This document shows, in pieces, positions 1 to 7,321 of a stretch of DNA of 14,351 bases; position 1 is the first letter of the stretch; every line of letters begins with the position of its first letter. The stretch covers positions 1 through 14,351 of the forward strand of contig CAXBRT010000032.1 of assembly GCA_963978445.1 (NCBI GenBank), in the 5' to 3' direction. The position numbers and the translations under genes were made by a program. The stretch is from TMED14 sp003444795. GTDB lineage: Bacteria > Bacteroidota > Bacteroidia > Flavobacteriales > Schleiferiaceae. The notes beneath the pieces are model-generated. The model ran no database searches. It saw only the letters and a program-made list of their open reading frames with translations, and was not told the origin of the DNA.

Positions 1-48
1 ATGTGCAGCGAGGGGCACCTTGGAAGCGACGACCGTCCAGTTGGTCAT
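1..48 (-). CDS. Unidentified gene, 5' end only (runs off left edge)
   Basis: Only the first 16 codons are present, reading MTNWTVVASKVPLAAH and staying open to the window edge. The ATG at 48-46 overlaps the TGA of the short lipoprotein gene upstream (47-45) in an ATGA arrangement, the usual sign of translational coupling in compact operons, and this is the main support for a real start. There is no signal peptide in the visible part, so the product is probably cytoplasmic. The opening loosely resembles the start of small Bacteroidota proteins with a DUF2007-like fold, but 16 residues cannot support an assignment and I give no function. The sequence to the left would settle it. Confidence 0.45.
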   Translation of the reverse strand, partial: MTNWTVVASKVPLAAH

Positions 49-188
49 GCGGGGACCTTGGCGCCCAGTGATACCTCCGTTTGGCTGAAGTGGGGGCAGT
101 TACATTTTTCGCGCGTGCCGCAGGAGCAGGCCGCAGCTAGGATAAATAGAAAGAGTCCAATTCGAACCCAAGAGATTTTTGTCCTCAT
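45..188 (-). CDS. Very short putative lipoprotein (47 aa), function unknown
   Basis: This 47-codon frame begins MRTKISWVRIGLFLF and has a textbook lipoprotein signal: basic residues at 2, 4 and 9, a hydrophobic stretch over roughly residues 10-20, and a lipobox ending LAAAC with Cys21 as the lipidation site. The mature part is only about 27 residues, contains the cysteine-rich stretch CSCGTREKCNCPHF, and ends at a TGA. The stop overlaps the start of the next minus-strand gene (ATGA), so the two are probably one transcript. It is divergent from mlaE across only 30 bases. Tiny lipoproteins are common in Bacteroidota and are often missed by gene callers. I do not recognise the family. The lipobox and coupled overlap make a chance frame less likely, but no homology can be tested here. 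Confidence 0.6.
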   Translation of the reverse strand: MRTKISWVRIGLFLFILAAACSCGTREKCNCPHFSQTEVSLGAKVPA

Positions 189-218
189 GTCGCCCCGAAT
201 TTAGCGTATTTTCGGAGC

Positions 219-965
219 ATGATTTACCGCTTCTTGGATGGCCTGGGTCGCTACTTCCTTTTCTTGGGGGAGGTTTTCCATAAACCTGAGCATTGGCGGG
301 AGTACGGCAAATCCTTTTTCAAGGAAATCGAACTGCTTGGATTCTCGTCCATTGCCTTGGTGGCCTTCATTTCGGTCTTTATGGGAGCCGTTTTGACCAT
401 TCAAACGGCCATTAACCTAGGTGATCCCTTCGTGTCCGATAGCTACATCGCCATTGCTGTGCGGGAGGGTATTATTTTGGAGTTTGCCCCAACTATTGTC
501 AGTTTAATCCTGGCCGGTAAGGTGGGCTCAAATATTGCCTCCACATTGGGCACCATGCGCGTGACGGAACAAATGGACGCCCTGCGCGTCATGGGCATTA
601 ACCCCGCATCTTACTTAGTCTTGCCCAAGATCTTTGCCTGCTTGCTCTTCAATCCTATCCTCATCATTTTTTCCATGGCGCTTGGCCTCATTGGCGGCTA
701 TTATGCAGGGGATTTGCTGGGTTTGGTGAATACGGAAATCTATCTAACGGGCTACTTCGACGAATTTGAGCCCTTCTTCGTAGTGTACAGCTTGACGAAA
801 ACCTTTGTATTTGCCTTCATCATTGCCACCGTGAGCAGCTTCTTTGGCTACAACGTGGAAGGGGGCGCTGTGGAGGTAGGGAAGGCCTCGACTAAATCCG
901 TGGTAACGATGTCCTTCAGCATCATTTTGTTCAACTACATCTTAACGGATCTCCTACTTCAATGA
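219..965 (+). CDS. mlaE: MlaE-family ABC transporter permease (MCE/Mla lipid transport)
   Basis: Inner-membrane permease of the MlaE/YrbE family (248 aa, normal for the family), expected to move phospholipids or related lipids between the inner membrane and an MCE-domain partner in the periplasm. The N-terminal amphipathic part (about residues 1-45) is followed by hydrophobic segments near 45-70, 90-110, 140-170, 190-215 and 228-248. The conserved core is visible, including the FISVFMGAVLTIQTA segment and the glycine-rich LAGKVGSNIASTLGTMRVTEQ coupling region, with MDALRVMGINP just after it. The start is taken at 219 because the frame is closed shortly upstream and the N-terminus matches Bacteroidota relatives. 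Its TGA overlaps the mlaF start by ATGA. The family assignment is secure; the transported lipid and its direction are inferred. Confidence 0.93.
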   Translation: MIYRFLDGLGRYFLFLGEVFHKPEHWREYGKSFFKEIELLGFSSIALVAFISVFMGAVLTIQTAINLGDPFVSDSYIAIAVREGIILEFAPTIVSLILAGKVGSNIASTLGTMRVTEQMDALRVMGINPASYLVLPKIFACLLFNPILIIFSMALGLIGGYYAGDLLGLVNTEIYLTGYFDEFEPFFVVYSLTKTFVFAFIIATVSSFFGYNVEGGAVEVGKASTKSVVTMSFSIILFNYILTDLLLQ

Positions 966-1726
966 TACGCGTCGAAGGTTTGAACAAATCATTCGGGGAG
1001 CAGCATGTGCTTCGCGGCATTGACGTAGACTTCTATGAGGGGCAGTGCAATTTGATTATAGGCCTTTCGGGGTCAGGTAAAACGGTCTTCCTAAAGTCCG
1101 TCCTGGGTCTGCATCAAACGGACGAGGGAAGCATTTCTTTTGACGGCCGGGTTCTAGGTGAAATGTCCAAAAAGGAGGCCAAAGCCCTTCGTCAAGAAAT
1201 GGGCATGGTTTTCCAAGGTTCGGCCCTCTTCAACTCAATGACGATTGAAGAAAATGTGCGCATGCCCTTGGACTTCTTTTCGACAATGACACCCGAGGAG
1301 AAGCTAGAACGGGTCCGATTCTGCTTGGACCGTGTCCGCATTGCCCCGGAGGCCTTCAGCAAGACCCCCGCGGAACTGTCTGGCGGAATGCAAAAGCGCG
1401 TGGCCATTGCCCGTGCAATCGTGCTGAACCCCAAGTACCTCTTTTGCGACGAGCCTAATTCGGGCCTAGATCCCGAAACCGCCATCGTCATCGACCAGCT
1501 TATTCATGAAATCACCCATGAGTTCGGGATGACGACGGTAATCAATACCCACGACATGAACTCGGTCCTGGAGATTGGCGATCATGTCATCTTGCTAGAT
1601 AAAGGACGAAAAGCCTGGGAAGGCACCATGGACCAGGTGCTCCAGTCGGACGATTCCGCGGTGGTCGACTATGTGTTCCGTAGTAACCTCTTCAAAAAGG
1701 TACGCGCCGCCCTCAAAAAAGGCTAA
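962..1726 (+). CDS. mlaF: MlaF-family ABC transporter ATP-binding protein
   Basis: Cytoplasmic ATPase (254 aa) that powers the neighbouring MlaE permease. The Walker A motif GLSGSGKT lies at residues 34-41. The ABC signature LSGGMQKR is at 139-146; the MQKR ending is typical of the Mla/Ttg2A group. Walker B, LFCDEP, is at about 160-165 and is followed by NSGLDP (D-loop), and the switch histidine lies in NTHDM near residue 200. All catalytic elements are intact. Translation is probably coupled to mlaE through the 4-base overlap. The MCE substrate-binding gene (mlaD), which often follows in other genomes, is absent: the next gene is convergent and begins its coding end 9 bases away. I saw no hairpin terminator in that short gap. 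Confidence 0.94.
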   Translation: MIRVEGLNKSFGEQHVLRGIDVDFYEGQCNLIIGLSGSGKTVFLKSVLGLHQTDEGSISFDGRVLGEMSKKEAKALRQEMGMVFQGSALFNSMTIEENVRMPLDFFSTMTPEEKLERVRFCLDRVRIAPEAFSKTPAELSGGMQKRVAIARAIVLNPKYLFCDEPNSGLDPETAIVIDQLIHEITHEFGMTTVINTHDMNSVLEIGDHVILLDKGRKAWEGTMDQVLQSDDSAVVDYVFRSNLFKKVRAALKKG

Positions 1727-1735
1727 ATGCCCTAT

Positions 1736-3067
1736 CTAGCCGAGTTGGGCTAGGATGGCCTCCATCACTTCATCGCTGTTCCACGTGGCCTCTATGTCAG
1801 GCCGAGCCATAATGGTTTGCATAATGGCCTCCTGCCGTTTGCCGGCAGCCAATGCCTCCGCATAGGGGATATGCGAGAAGGTGACCTGCGAATAGAGCGG
1901 CATCCAACGGCCGGGATACTTTGCACTAAAGGCGGCTTCAATTTTCTTCTGTAGGAGGAATTCGGGCTGAGCCGTCAGGTCGCGCATCTCGACAAAGTTG
2001 CGCATGGCCAATTCCGCAATGGCATCTGCGTGGGGCTTGCGTTCATCCGAGAAGGCCGGAAAGGCCGTTTCAAAGTTGCCGTTGTGCGCCTCGAGCAGCG
2101 CATCAAAAATTCGGCAATCCTCAAATCCGGAATTCATGCCTTGGCCATAGAAAGGCACAATGGCATGGGAGGCGTCCCCAAATAGGACCGTTTTTCCCCC
2201 GACATTCCAGGGCGAACAGCGAATAATAACCAGGCTAGCGACGGGATTTTTGGCCCATTGATCCTGAAAATCTGGCATCAAGGCCAGTGCATCTGCAAAG
2301 ACTTCTTGGAAAAATTTTTCAGCTTCCTCAGGCGTTTGCAAAGCGTCAAAACTGGTCGGTCCTTCCATGGGGAAGAAGAGGGTGCACGTAAAACTTCCAT
2401 CGGGGTTGGGAAGTCCAATCAGCATGTGCTTGCCGCGGGGCCAAATGTGCAAGGCTTCGCGTTCGATCTGGTGGCTTCCATTTTGCCCCGGCGGAATGTG
2501 CAATTCCTTGTAGCCGTGCTCAATGTATTCTTGCTGATAGTTGAAGCGGTCGCGGCGCTGAAATTGCGCACGCACCTTGGAAAAAGCACCGTCGGTGGCA
2601 AAGACCGCAGTACCGGTGGAGGTAATCGTCTCGCCGTCTGCCGAAAAGGTGGCCGTTCCAGCCTCCACGTCGGCATCCACACAGGCGTGGCCAAAGTGGA
2701 CACGGACCTCGGGGTGGCTTTCCGCAGCTTCCACCAACAGGCGATTGAGGCCACCTCTTGATACGGAATAAATGGCTTGATTTTCCTTCCCATAAGGTTG
2801 GAAACTCAAGTTGCCGGCTACGTCGTGCATAACGCGGCGGTACATAGGAATGGCTTCTTTCCGAACGGCCTCTGCCATGCCTACTTGCTCCAAAGCTGCC
2901 CAACCGCGATCGCTCAAGGCCAGGTTGATGGACCGACCTTCTGCACGGCCGGATTTCCGCGGGTCGGGACGGCGTTCATAGACATCTACGGAGTAGCCGC
3001 GTTTGGCCAAATACAAGGACCAGAGGGAACCGACCAAGCCGGCGCCGACGACGGTGACGTTTTTCAT
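1736..3067 (-). CDS. kmo: Kynurenine 3-monooxygenase
   Basis: FAD-dependent aromatic hydroxylase (443 aa) converting L-kynurenine to 3-hydroxykynurenine with NADPH and O2. The N-terminal Rossmann motif GAGLVG (residues 8-13) binds the ADP part of FAD. The EGRSINLALSDRG segment (about 43-55) and YSVSRGGLN segment are typical of KMO. The second FAD motif is FGDASHAIVPFYGQGMNSG at about 296-314; its Asp298 contacts the flavin ribityl chain in this enzyme class. The length matches bacterial KMO, and I see no obvious C-terminal membrane anchor. Its ATG overlaps the TGA of kynU (ATGA), so the two pathway enzymes are probably translated together. The cytoplasmic product would feed kynureninase, giving 3-hydroxyanthranilate and then quinolinate/NAD if haaO and nadC exist elsewhere. 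Confidence 0.95.
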   Translation of the reverse strand: MKNVTVVGAGLVGSLWSLYLAKRGYSVDVYERRPDPRKSGRAEGRSINLALSDRGWAALEQVGMAEAVRKEAIPMYRRVMHDVAGNLSFQPYGKENQAIYSVSRGGLNRLLVEAAESHPEVRVHFGHACVDADVEAGTATFSADGETITSTGTAVFATDGAFSKVRAQFQRRDRFNYQQEYIEHGYKELHIPPGQNGSHQIEREALHIWPRGKHMLIGLPNPDGSFTCTLFFPMEGPTSFDALQTPEEAEKFFQEVFADALALMPDFQDQWAKNPVASLVIIRCSPWNVGGKTVLFGDASHAIVPFYGQGMNSGFEDCRIFDALLEAHNGNFETAFPAFSDERKPHADAIAELAMRNFVEMRDLTAQPEFLLQKKIEAAFSAKYPGRWMPLYSQVTFSHIPYAEALAAGKRQEAIMQTIMARPDIEATWNSDEVMEAILAQLG

Positions 3068-4332
3068 GCGGTCAAGGATTGACGCAGGATCTGCTCCAGC
3101 CGAGCAAGATCGCTATAGGAATTGTAGAAGGGGATGAAGGACATTCGAATGGTGCCGGGCTCACGCCAATCGGCGACTACTCCTTGCTCCACCAAAGACT
3201 CAAAGAAGCGCCGGTCGCGCTGCGCAAATTTCACCGACACTTGACAGCCTCGCTGCGCATCATCGCGGGGTGTGAGGATCTCCAAGGGTTCATGGAGTTC
3301 TTCCGCGATGGCATCGAGCATCGCCATGCATCGACCGGCGAGATCGAGGCCTTTGACGCGATGTGCGTTGAGGTCCATTTGATCGAATAGCGCCAAGGAG
3401 GCTTTTTGCGCCGCCATGCTGAGGACGGGAGCATTGCTCACCTGCCAGGCCTCCGCGGAAGCTATGGGTTCGAAGGTTGGCCCCATCTTAAAACGGCTTT
3501 CCTTGTTATGTCCCCACCAGCCGGCCAAACGATGCACCTCTGCACCGTGGTGGCGCTCATGCACATACAAGCCCGCCGTACTTCCGGGACCTGAATTCAA
3601 ATACTTGTAGGAACACCAAGCTGCGAAGTCCACACCCCAATCATGCAGTTTCAAGGGAACATTGCCCATAGCATGCGCCAAGTCCCAGCCAACCAGGATG
3701 CCTTTGGCGCGGGCGGTTGCGGTGATGCGCGCCATGTCGTAGACGCGGCCTGTGAAATAGTTAACGCCACCAACCAGCAGGGTGCAAACGCGATGGCCGT
3801 GGCGTTCGATGGCCGCTAACAGGTCCTCATCCGAGGGTACTCCATCGCTCGCAGTTCCATGCACTTCGATGAGTTCGGCTTCTCCATAGCCATGCTGCTG
3901 CAGCTGGGAAACCAGGGCGTAGCGATCACTGGGAAAGGCCTTGGCTTCTGCCAAAATACAGGGGCGGTCGGCGGTGGGTCGGTAAAAAGAGGCCATCGCA
4001 AAGTGCAGGTTGGCCGTAAGACTTCCCATGGCGACGACTTCGGAGGGCAAGGCCCCGGCTAAACGCGCTAAAGAAGGGGTGAGAAATTCATGGTAGGGCA
4101 TCCACGGATTTGTCGCGTGAAAATGCCCCTCGACGCCGAGGTTTTTCCAGTCCTCCAATTCTTGCTGAATGGCTGCGGCTGTCCCTTTCGGCTGTAAGCC
4201 TAAGGAGTTGCCAGTCAAATAGATAACTTCCTGATTGTTCCAAATGGGAAGGTGGAATTCGGCCCGAAAATGCCCCAGTGCATCCTGGGCATCTAAACGG
4301 CGGGCATCGTCAATATGGAAAAAGGCGTTCAT
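3064..4332 (-). CDS. kynU: Kynureninase
   Basis: PLP enzyme of the aminotransferase class V fold (422 aa) that cleaves kynurenine or 3-hydroxykynurenine to (3-hydroxy)anthranilate and alanine. Visible family features are the N-terminal IYLTGNSLGLQPKG, the PLP-site segment GWDLAHAMGNVPL, and SYKYLNSGPG, whose Lys243 should form the Schiff base with PLP. The reading frame is open upstream to an ATG at 4434, but I place the start at the ATG at 4332 (MNAFFHIDDARR). The longer form would add 34 non-conserved residues and overlap the gcvP start. Kynureninase is first in a two-gene unit with kmo although KMO acts first in the pathway. The promoter should lie in the 75-base divergent region; a weak TTTG-N21-TATA-like arrangement is present on that strand, but it is not convincing. 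Confidence 0.94.
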   Translation of the reverse strand: MNAFFHIDDARRLDAQDALGHFRAEFHLPIWNNQEVIYLTGNSLGLQPKGTAAAIQQELEDWKNLGVEGHFHATNPWMPYHEFLTPSLARLAGALPSEVVAMGSLTANLHFAMASFYRPTADRPCILAEAKAFPSDRYALVSQLQQHGYGEAELIEVHGTASDGVPSDEDLLAAIERHGHRVCTLLVGGVNYFTGRVYDMARITATARAKGILVGWDLAHAMGNVPLKLHDWGVDFAAWCSYKYLNSGPGSTAGLYVHERHHGAEVHRLAGWWGHNKESRFKMGPTFEPIASAEAWQVSNAPVLSMAAQKASLALFDQMDLNAHRVKGLDLAGRCMAMLDAIAEELHEPLEILTPRDDAQRGCQVSVKFAQRDRRFFESLVEQGVVADWREPGTIRMSFIPFYNSYSDLARLEQILRQSLTA

Positions 4333-4372
4333 AAACCGAAACTTCAGGGCGCAAGGTAGGTTATATGGGAAG

Positions 4373-4380
4373 TAATTTTG
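4373..4380 (+). promoter_or_regulatory. Bacteroidota -7 promoter element, probable gcvP promoter
   Basis: TAATTTTG is an exact match to the Bacteroidota -7 consensus TAnnTTTG. It sits 27 bases before the gcvP ATG at 4408, which predicts a short leader of about 20 bases. No clear TTTG box is seen about 20 bases further upstream, so the -33 half is weak. It lies in the shared 75-base region between kynU and gcvP, so regulation of the two divergent units could interact. The assignment rests on a short motif in the right place only. Confidence 0.45.
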
Positions 4381-4407
4381 TGCTCTCAAACTAGACATCC
4401 CTTTGCT

Positions 4408-7263
4408 ATGATGGCAGATTTTGCCGGCCGCCACATCGGTCCCCAGCCCAAAGACTTAGCTCACATGCTTGACGCGGTGGGTGTTGCCTCCCTAGACGAA
4501 TTAGTCGCTCAGACCGTTCCTGCGTCCATCCAAAATGAGCACCTGCTCGACGTTGCACCCGCCATGTCGGAAAGTGATTATTTGCGCCATGCCTATGCGC
4601 TGGGCCAAAAGAACAAGCTTTTCGCCACCTACATTGGCCAAGGCTACCATCCCGTCGCATTGCCAGCGGTCATCCAACGCAATATTTTGGAGAATCCAGG
4701 CTGGTATACTGCTTACACGCCGTACCAAGCCGAAATTGCTCAAGGCCGTCTGGAAGCCCTTTTGAACTACCAAACCATGGTCATCGATTTGACCGGTATG
4801 GAAATCGCCAACGCCTCCCTCTTGGACGAAGCCACTGCGGCCGCAGAGGCTATGAGCCTCTTGATGGCTGCACGCAGCCGCGAGCAGCAGAAGCGCGAGG
4901 CAAATAAATTCTTTGTGGATCGCAATGTGTTTGCCCAAACACAAGCCTTGCTGGAAACCCGTGCCGTACCCATGGACATTGAGTTGGTGGTGGACGACGC
5001 TGAAAACTTCCAGCCTTCTGGCGAGTTCTTTGGCGCCATCCTTCAGTACCCCAATGCCGTAGGTCAAATTGAAGATCTCCGCAGTTTCGTTTCCGCATGT
5101 CATGCGCAGGAAGTCCGTGTCGCGGTTGCTGCTGACTTGCTTTCATTGACCTTACTTGCGGAGCCCGGCAGCTGGGGCGCTGATGTGGTGTTGGGAAGCA
5201 CCCAGCGCTTTGGCATCCCTATGGGTTTTGGTGGTCCGCACGCGGCGTATTTTGCTTCGAAGGAGGAATACAAGCGCTTCATGCCCGGCCGCATCATCGG
5301 TCGCACCATTGATACCGATGGGGCCCCTGCCTTGCGCATGGCCTTGCAGACCCGCGAACAGCACATCAAGCGCGACCGCGCTACCTCGAACATCTGTACC
5401 TCTCAAGTGCTTTTGGCTGTGATGGCCGGTATGTATGGGGTCTACCACGGTCCGGATGGCCTCAAGCGCATTGCGACCTCTATTCACCAAAAAGCTACAG
5501 GTTTAGCAGCTGCCTTGAAGGCGCTCGGGTACTCCCAGCTCAACAGTCACTACTTCGATACCCTGCACCTGGATGCGGACGATGCGCTCAAAGCGGCCGT
5601 GAAGCAACTAACGGTAGCCGCGGCCATCAATGTGGGATACAGTGCAAATGGCGTATTGATCTCTGCGAATGAGGTGATGAACGCCACGGATGCGCAAGCT
5701 TTGGTGGATGCGTTGGCGGCGGCGAAGGGCGTGGCTACCGTGGCTTTTGCGATGGGCGATACGCAGCTTCCTGCTGGTCTAGTTCGTAGCAGCGACTTTT
5801 TGACGCACCCCATTTTCTCGTCATGCCGCTCTGAAACGGAAATGATGCGCTATATCAAGAAATTGGAGCGTCGTGATATTGCCCTTAATCATTCGATGAT
5901 TCCATTGGGCTCCTGCACGATGAAGTTGAACGCGGCTTCCGAAATGCTTCCCTTGAGCTGGCCATCCTTTGGCAATATTCACCCCTTTGCCCCTTTGAAC
6001 CAGGCGGAAGGCTACATGGAAGTCATCACTTCTTTGGAGCGCGACTTGGCGGTAGTAACTGGCTTTGATGCCACCACCTTGCAGCCTAACTCTGGAGCAC
6101 AAGGCGAATACAGCGGTTTGCTCGTCATTCGGGCCTATCACCATGCCAACGGCGATTACCAACGCAAAACAGCCTTGATTCCCTCCTCGGCACATGGAAC
6201 TAATCCCGCCTCAGCGGTTATGGCGGGCATGGATGTCGTTGTGGTGGGCTGTGATGAAAAAGGCAACATCGATTTGAACGACTTGCGCGAGAAGGCCGAA
6301 AAATATTCCGACACGCTGAGCTGTTTGATGATCACTTATCCTTCGACCCACGGTGTTTATGAAGAAGGCGTGCGCGAAGCGACCTCCATCATTCACGCTC
6401 ATGGTGGTCAAGTGTACATGGATGGCGCTAACATGAATGCGCAAGTGGGATTGACCTCACCAGGTAACATCGGGGCAGACGTTTGCCACTTGAACCTTCA
6501 CAAAACCTTCGCTATCCCTCACGGCGGTGGCGGTCCTGGGGTAGGTCCGATCTGTGTGAAGGCCCATTTGGCGCCGTTCTTGCCTACGCATCCCACGCAT
6601 TCGGTAGGAGGAGCCCAAGCCATTGGTCCTGTTTCAGCGGCTCCTTATGGTTCGGCCTTGGTATTATTGATTAGCTATGGCTACATCAAAATGCTTGGCG
6701 CCAAGGGTTTGGTGAACAGCACCAAATACGCCATCTTAAATGCCAACTACATTAAGAGCCGTTTGGAAGGAGCCTATCCAGTCTTGTACTCGGGCGAAAA
6801 TGGTCGTTGTGCGCACGAAATGATCTTGGACTGCCGTCCGTTTAAGCGCGATGCATCCGTGGAAGTCACCGACATTGCCAAGCGCCTCATGGACTTTGGC
6901 TACCACGCGCCTACGGTAAGCTTCCCAGTGGCGGGTACCGTCATGGTGGAGCCCACAGAGTCTGAATCACTGGCCGAACTCGACCGTTTCTGCGACGCGA
7001 TGCTGGCCATTAAGGCGGAAATAGACCAAATTGCAGCGGGTACGCTTCCCAAAGAAAGTAACCCCTTGAAGAACGCTCCTCATACGTTGGCCATGGTAGC
7101 TAGTGACACTTGGGATTTGCCCTACTCGCGCCAGGTGGCCGCCTTCCCATTCGCGGAATTGGCGGAAAACAAATTCTGGCCTGCAGTGCGTAGGGCAGAT
7201 GACGCTTACGGGGATAGAAACCTCGTTTGCACATGCGCGCCTATCGAAGCCTATACGGCATAA
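4408..7263 (+). CDS. gcvP: Glycine dehydrogenase (decarboxylating), P-protein
   Basis: P-protein of the glycine cleavage system. It is a PLP enzyme that decarboxylates glycine and passes the aminomethyl group to the lipoyl arm of H-protein (GcvH). It is the single-chain form (951 aa from this start, matching the usual 950-960). The N-terminal half opens with FAGRHIGP and the C-terminal half carries the catalytic centre. The PLP lysine is in HLNLHKTF (Lys699), followed by the glycine-rich loop AIPHGGGGPG. Other conserved parts include YTPYQAEIAQGRLE near the N-terminus and SMIPLGSCTMKLN in the middle. Two adjacent ATGs (4408 and 4411) are both plausible starts; an in-frame ATG at 4378 would overlap the promoter-like element and adds unconserved residues. 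The gcvT and gcvH genes are not in this window, so complex assembly depends on genes elsewhere. Confidence 0.96.
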   Translation: MMADFAGRHIGPQPKDLAHMLDAVGVASLDELVAQTVPASIQNEHLLDVAPAMSESDYLRHAYALGQKNKLFATYIGQGYHPVALPAVIQRNILENPGWYTAYTPYQAEIAQGRLEALLNYQTMVIDLTGMEIANASLLDEATAAAEAMSLLMAARSREQQKREANKFFVDRNVFAQTQALLETRAVPMDIELVVDDAENFQPSGEFFGAILQYPNAVGQIEDLRSFVSACHAQEVRVAVAADLLSLTLLAEPGSWGADVVLGSTQRFGIPMGFGGPHAAYFASKEEYKRFMPGRIIGRTIDTDGAPALRMALQTREQHIKRDRATSNICTSQVLLAVMAGMYGVYHGPDGLKRIATSIHQKATGLAAALKALGYSQLNSHYFDTLHLDADDALKAAVKQLTVAAAINVGYSANGVLISANEVMNATDAQALVDALAAAKGVATVAFAMGDTQLPAGLVRSSDFLTHPIFSSCRSETEMMRYIKKLERRDIALNHSMIPLGSCTMKLNAASEMLPLSWPSFGNIHPFAPLNQAEGYMEVITSLERDLAVVTGFDATTLQPNSGAQGEYSGLLVIRAYHHANGDYQRKTALIPSSAHGTNPASAVMAGMDVVVVGCDEKGNIDLNDLREKAEKYSDTLSCLMITYPSTHGVYEEGVREATSIIHAHGGQVYMDGANMNAQVGLTSPGNIGADVCHLNLHKTFAIPHGGGGPGVGPICVKAHLAPFLPTHPTHSVGGAQAIGPVSAAPYGSALVLLISYGYIKMLGAKGLVNSTKYAILNANYIKSRLEGAYPVLYSGENGRCAHEMILDCRPFKRDASVEVTDIAKRLMDFGYHAPTVSFPVAGTVMVEPTESESLAELDRFCDAMLAIKAEIDQIAAGTLPKESNPLKNAPHTLAMVASDTWDLPYSRQVAAFPFAELAENKFWPAVRRADDAYGDRNLVCTCAPIEAYTA

Positions 7264-7284
7264 CGATTTTCTCCGATTCTATCG

Positions 7285-7292
7285 TAATATTG
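7285..7292 (+). promoter_or_regulatory. Possible -7 element for the secreted-protein gene
   Basis: TAATATTG differs from the Bacteroidota -7 consensus TAnnTTTG at one position and lies 29 bases before the ATG at 7322, giving a leader of sensible length. The 58-base gap after gcvP holds no hairpin terminator, so read-through from gcvP is also possible. No good -33 box was found. Confidence 0.25.
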
Positions 7293-7321
7293 GAACCTCT
7301 CAACAACAATCATCCTTTAGC

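Noticed and set aside
1..204. Plus-strand open frame of 67 codons at the left edge
   Set aside because: Composition is not protein-like, there is no recognisable motif, and it lies antisense to the lipoprotein frame that has a clear signal and coupled neighbour.
2258..2761. 167-codon plus-strand open frame
   Set aside because: Entirely antisense to kmo, with no domain signal; a by-product of the coding bias of the real gene.
4333..4434. Upstream extension of kynureninase to the ATG at 4434
   Set aside because: It would add 34 unconserved residues, cover the divergent promoter region and overlap gcvP; the ATG at 4332 gives a normal family N-terminus.
4501..5103. 200-codon minus-strand open frame
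   Set aside because: Entirely antisense to the well-conserved gcvP N-terminal half and without recognisable protein features.
7103..7321. Upstream extension of the secreted protein to the ATG at 7103
   Set aside because: That part lies in another frame of gcvP and hides the Sec signal peptide that starts at 7322.
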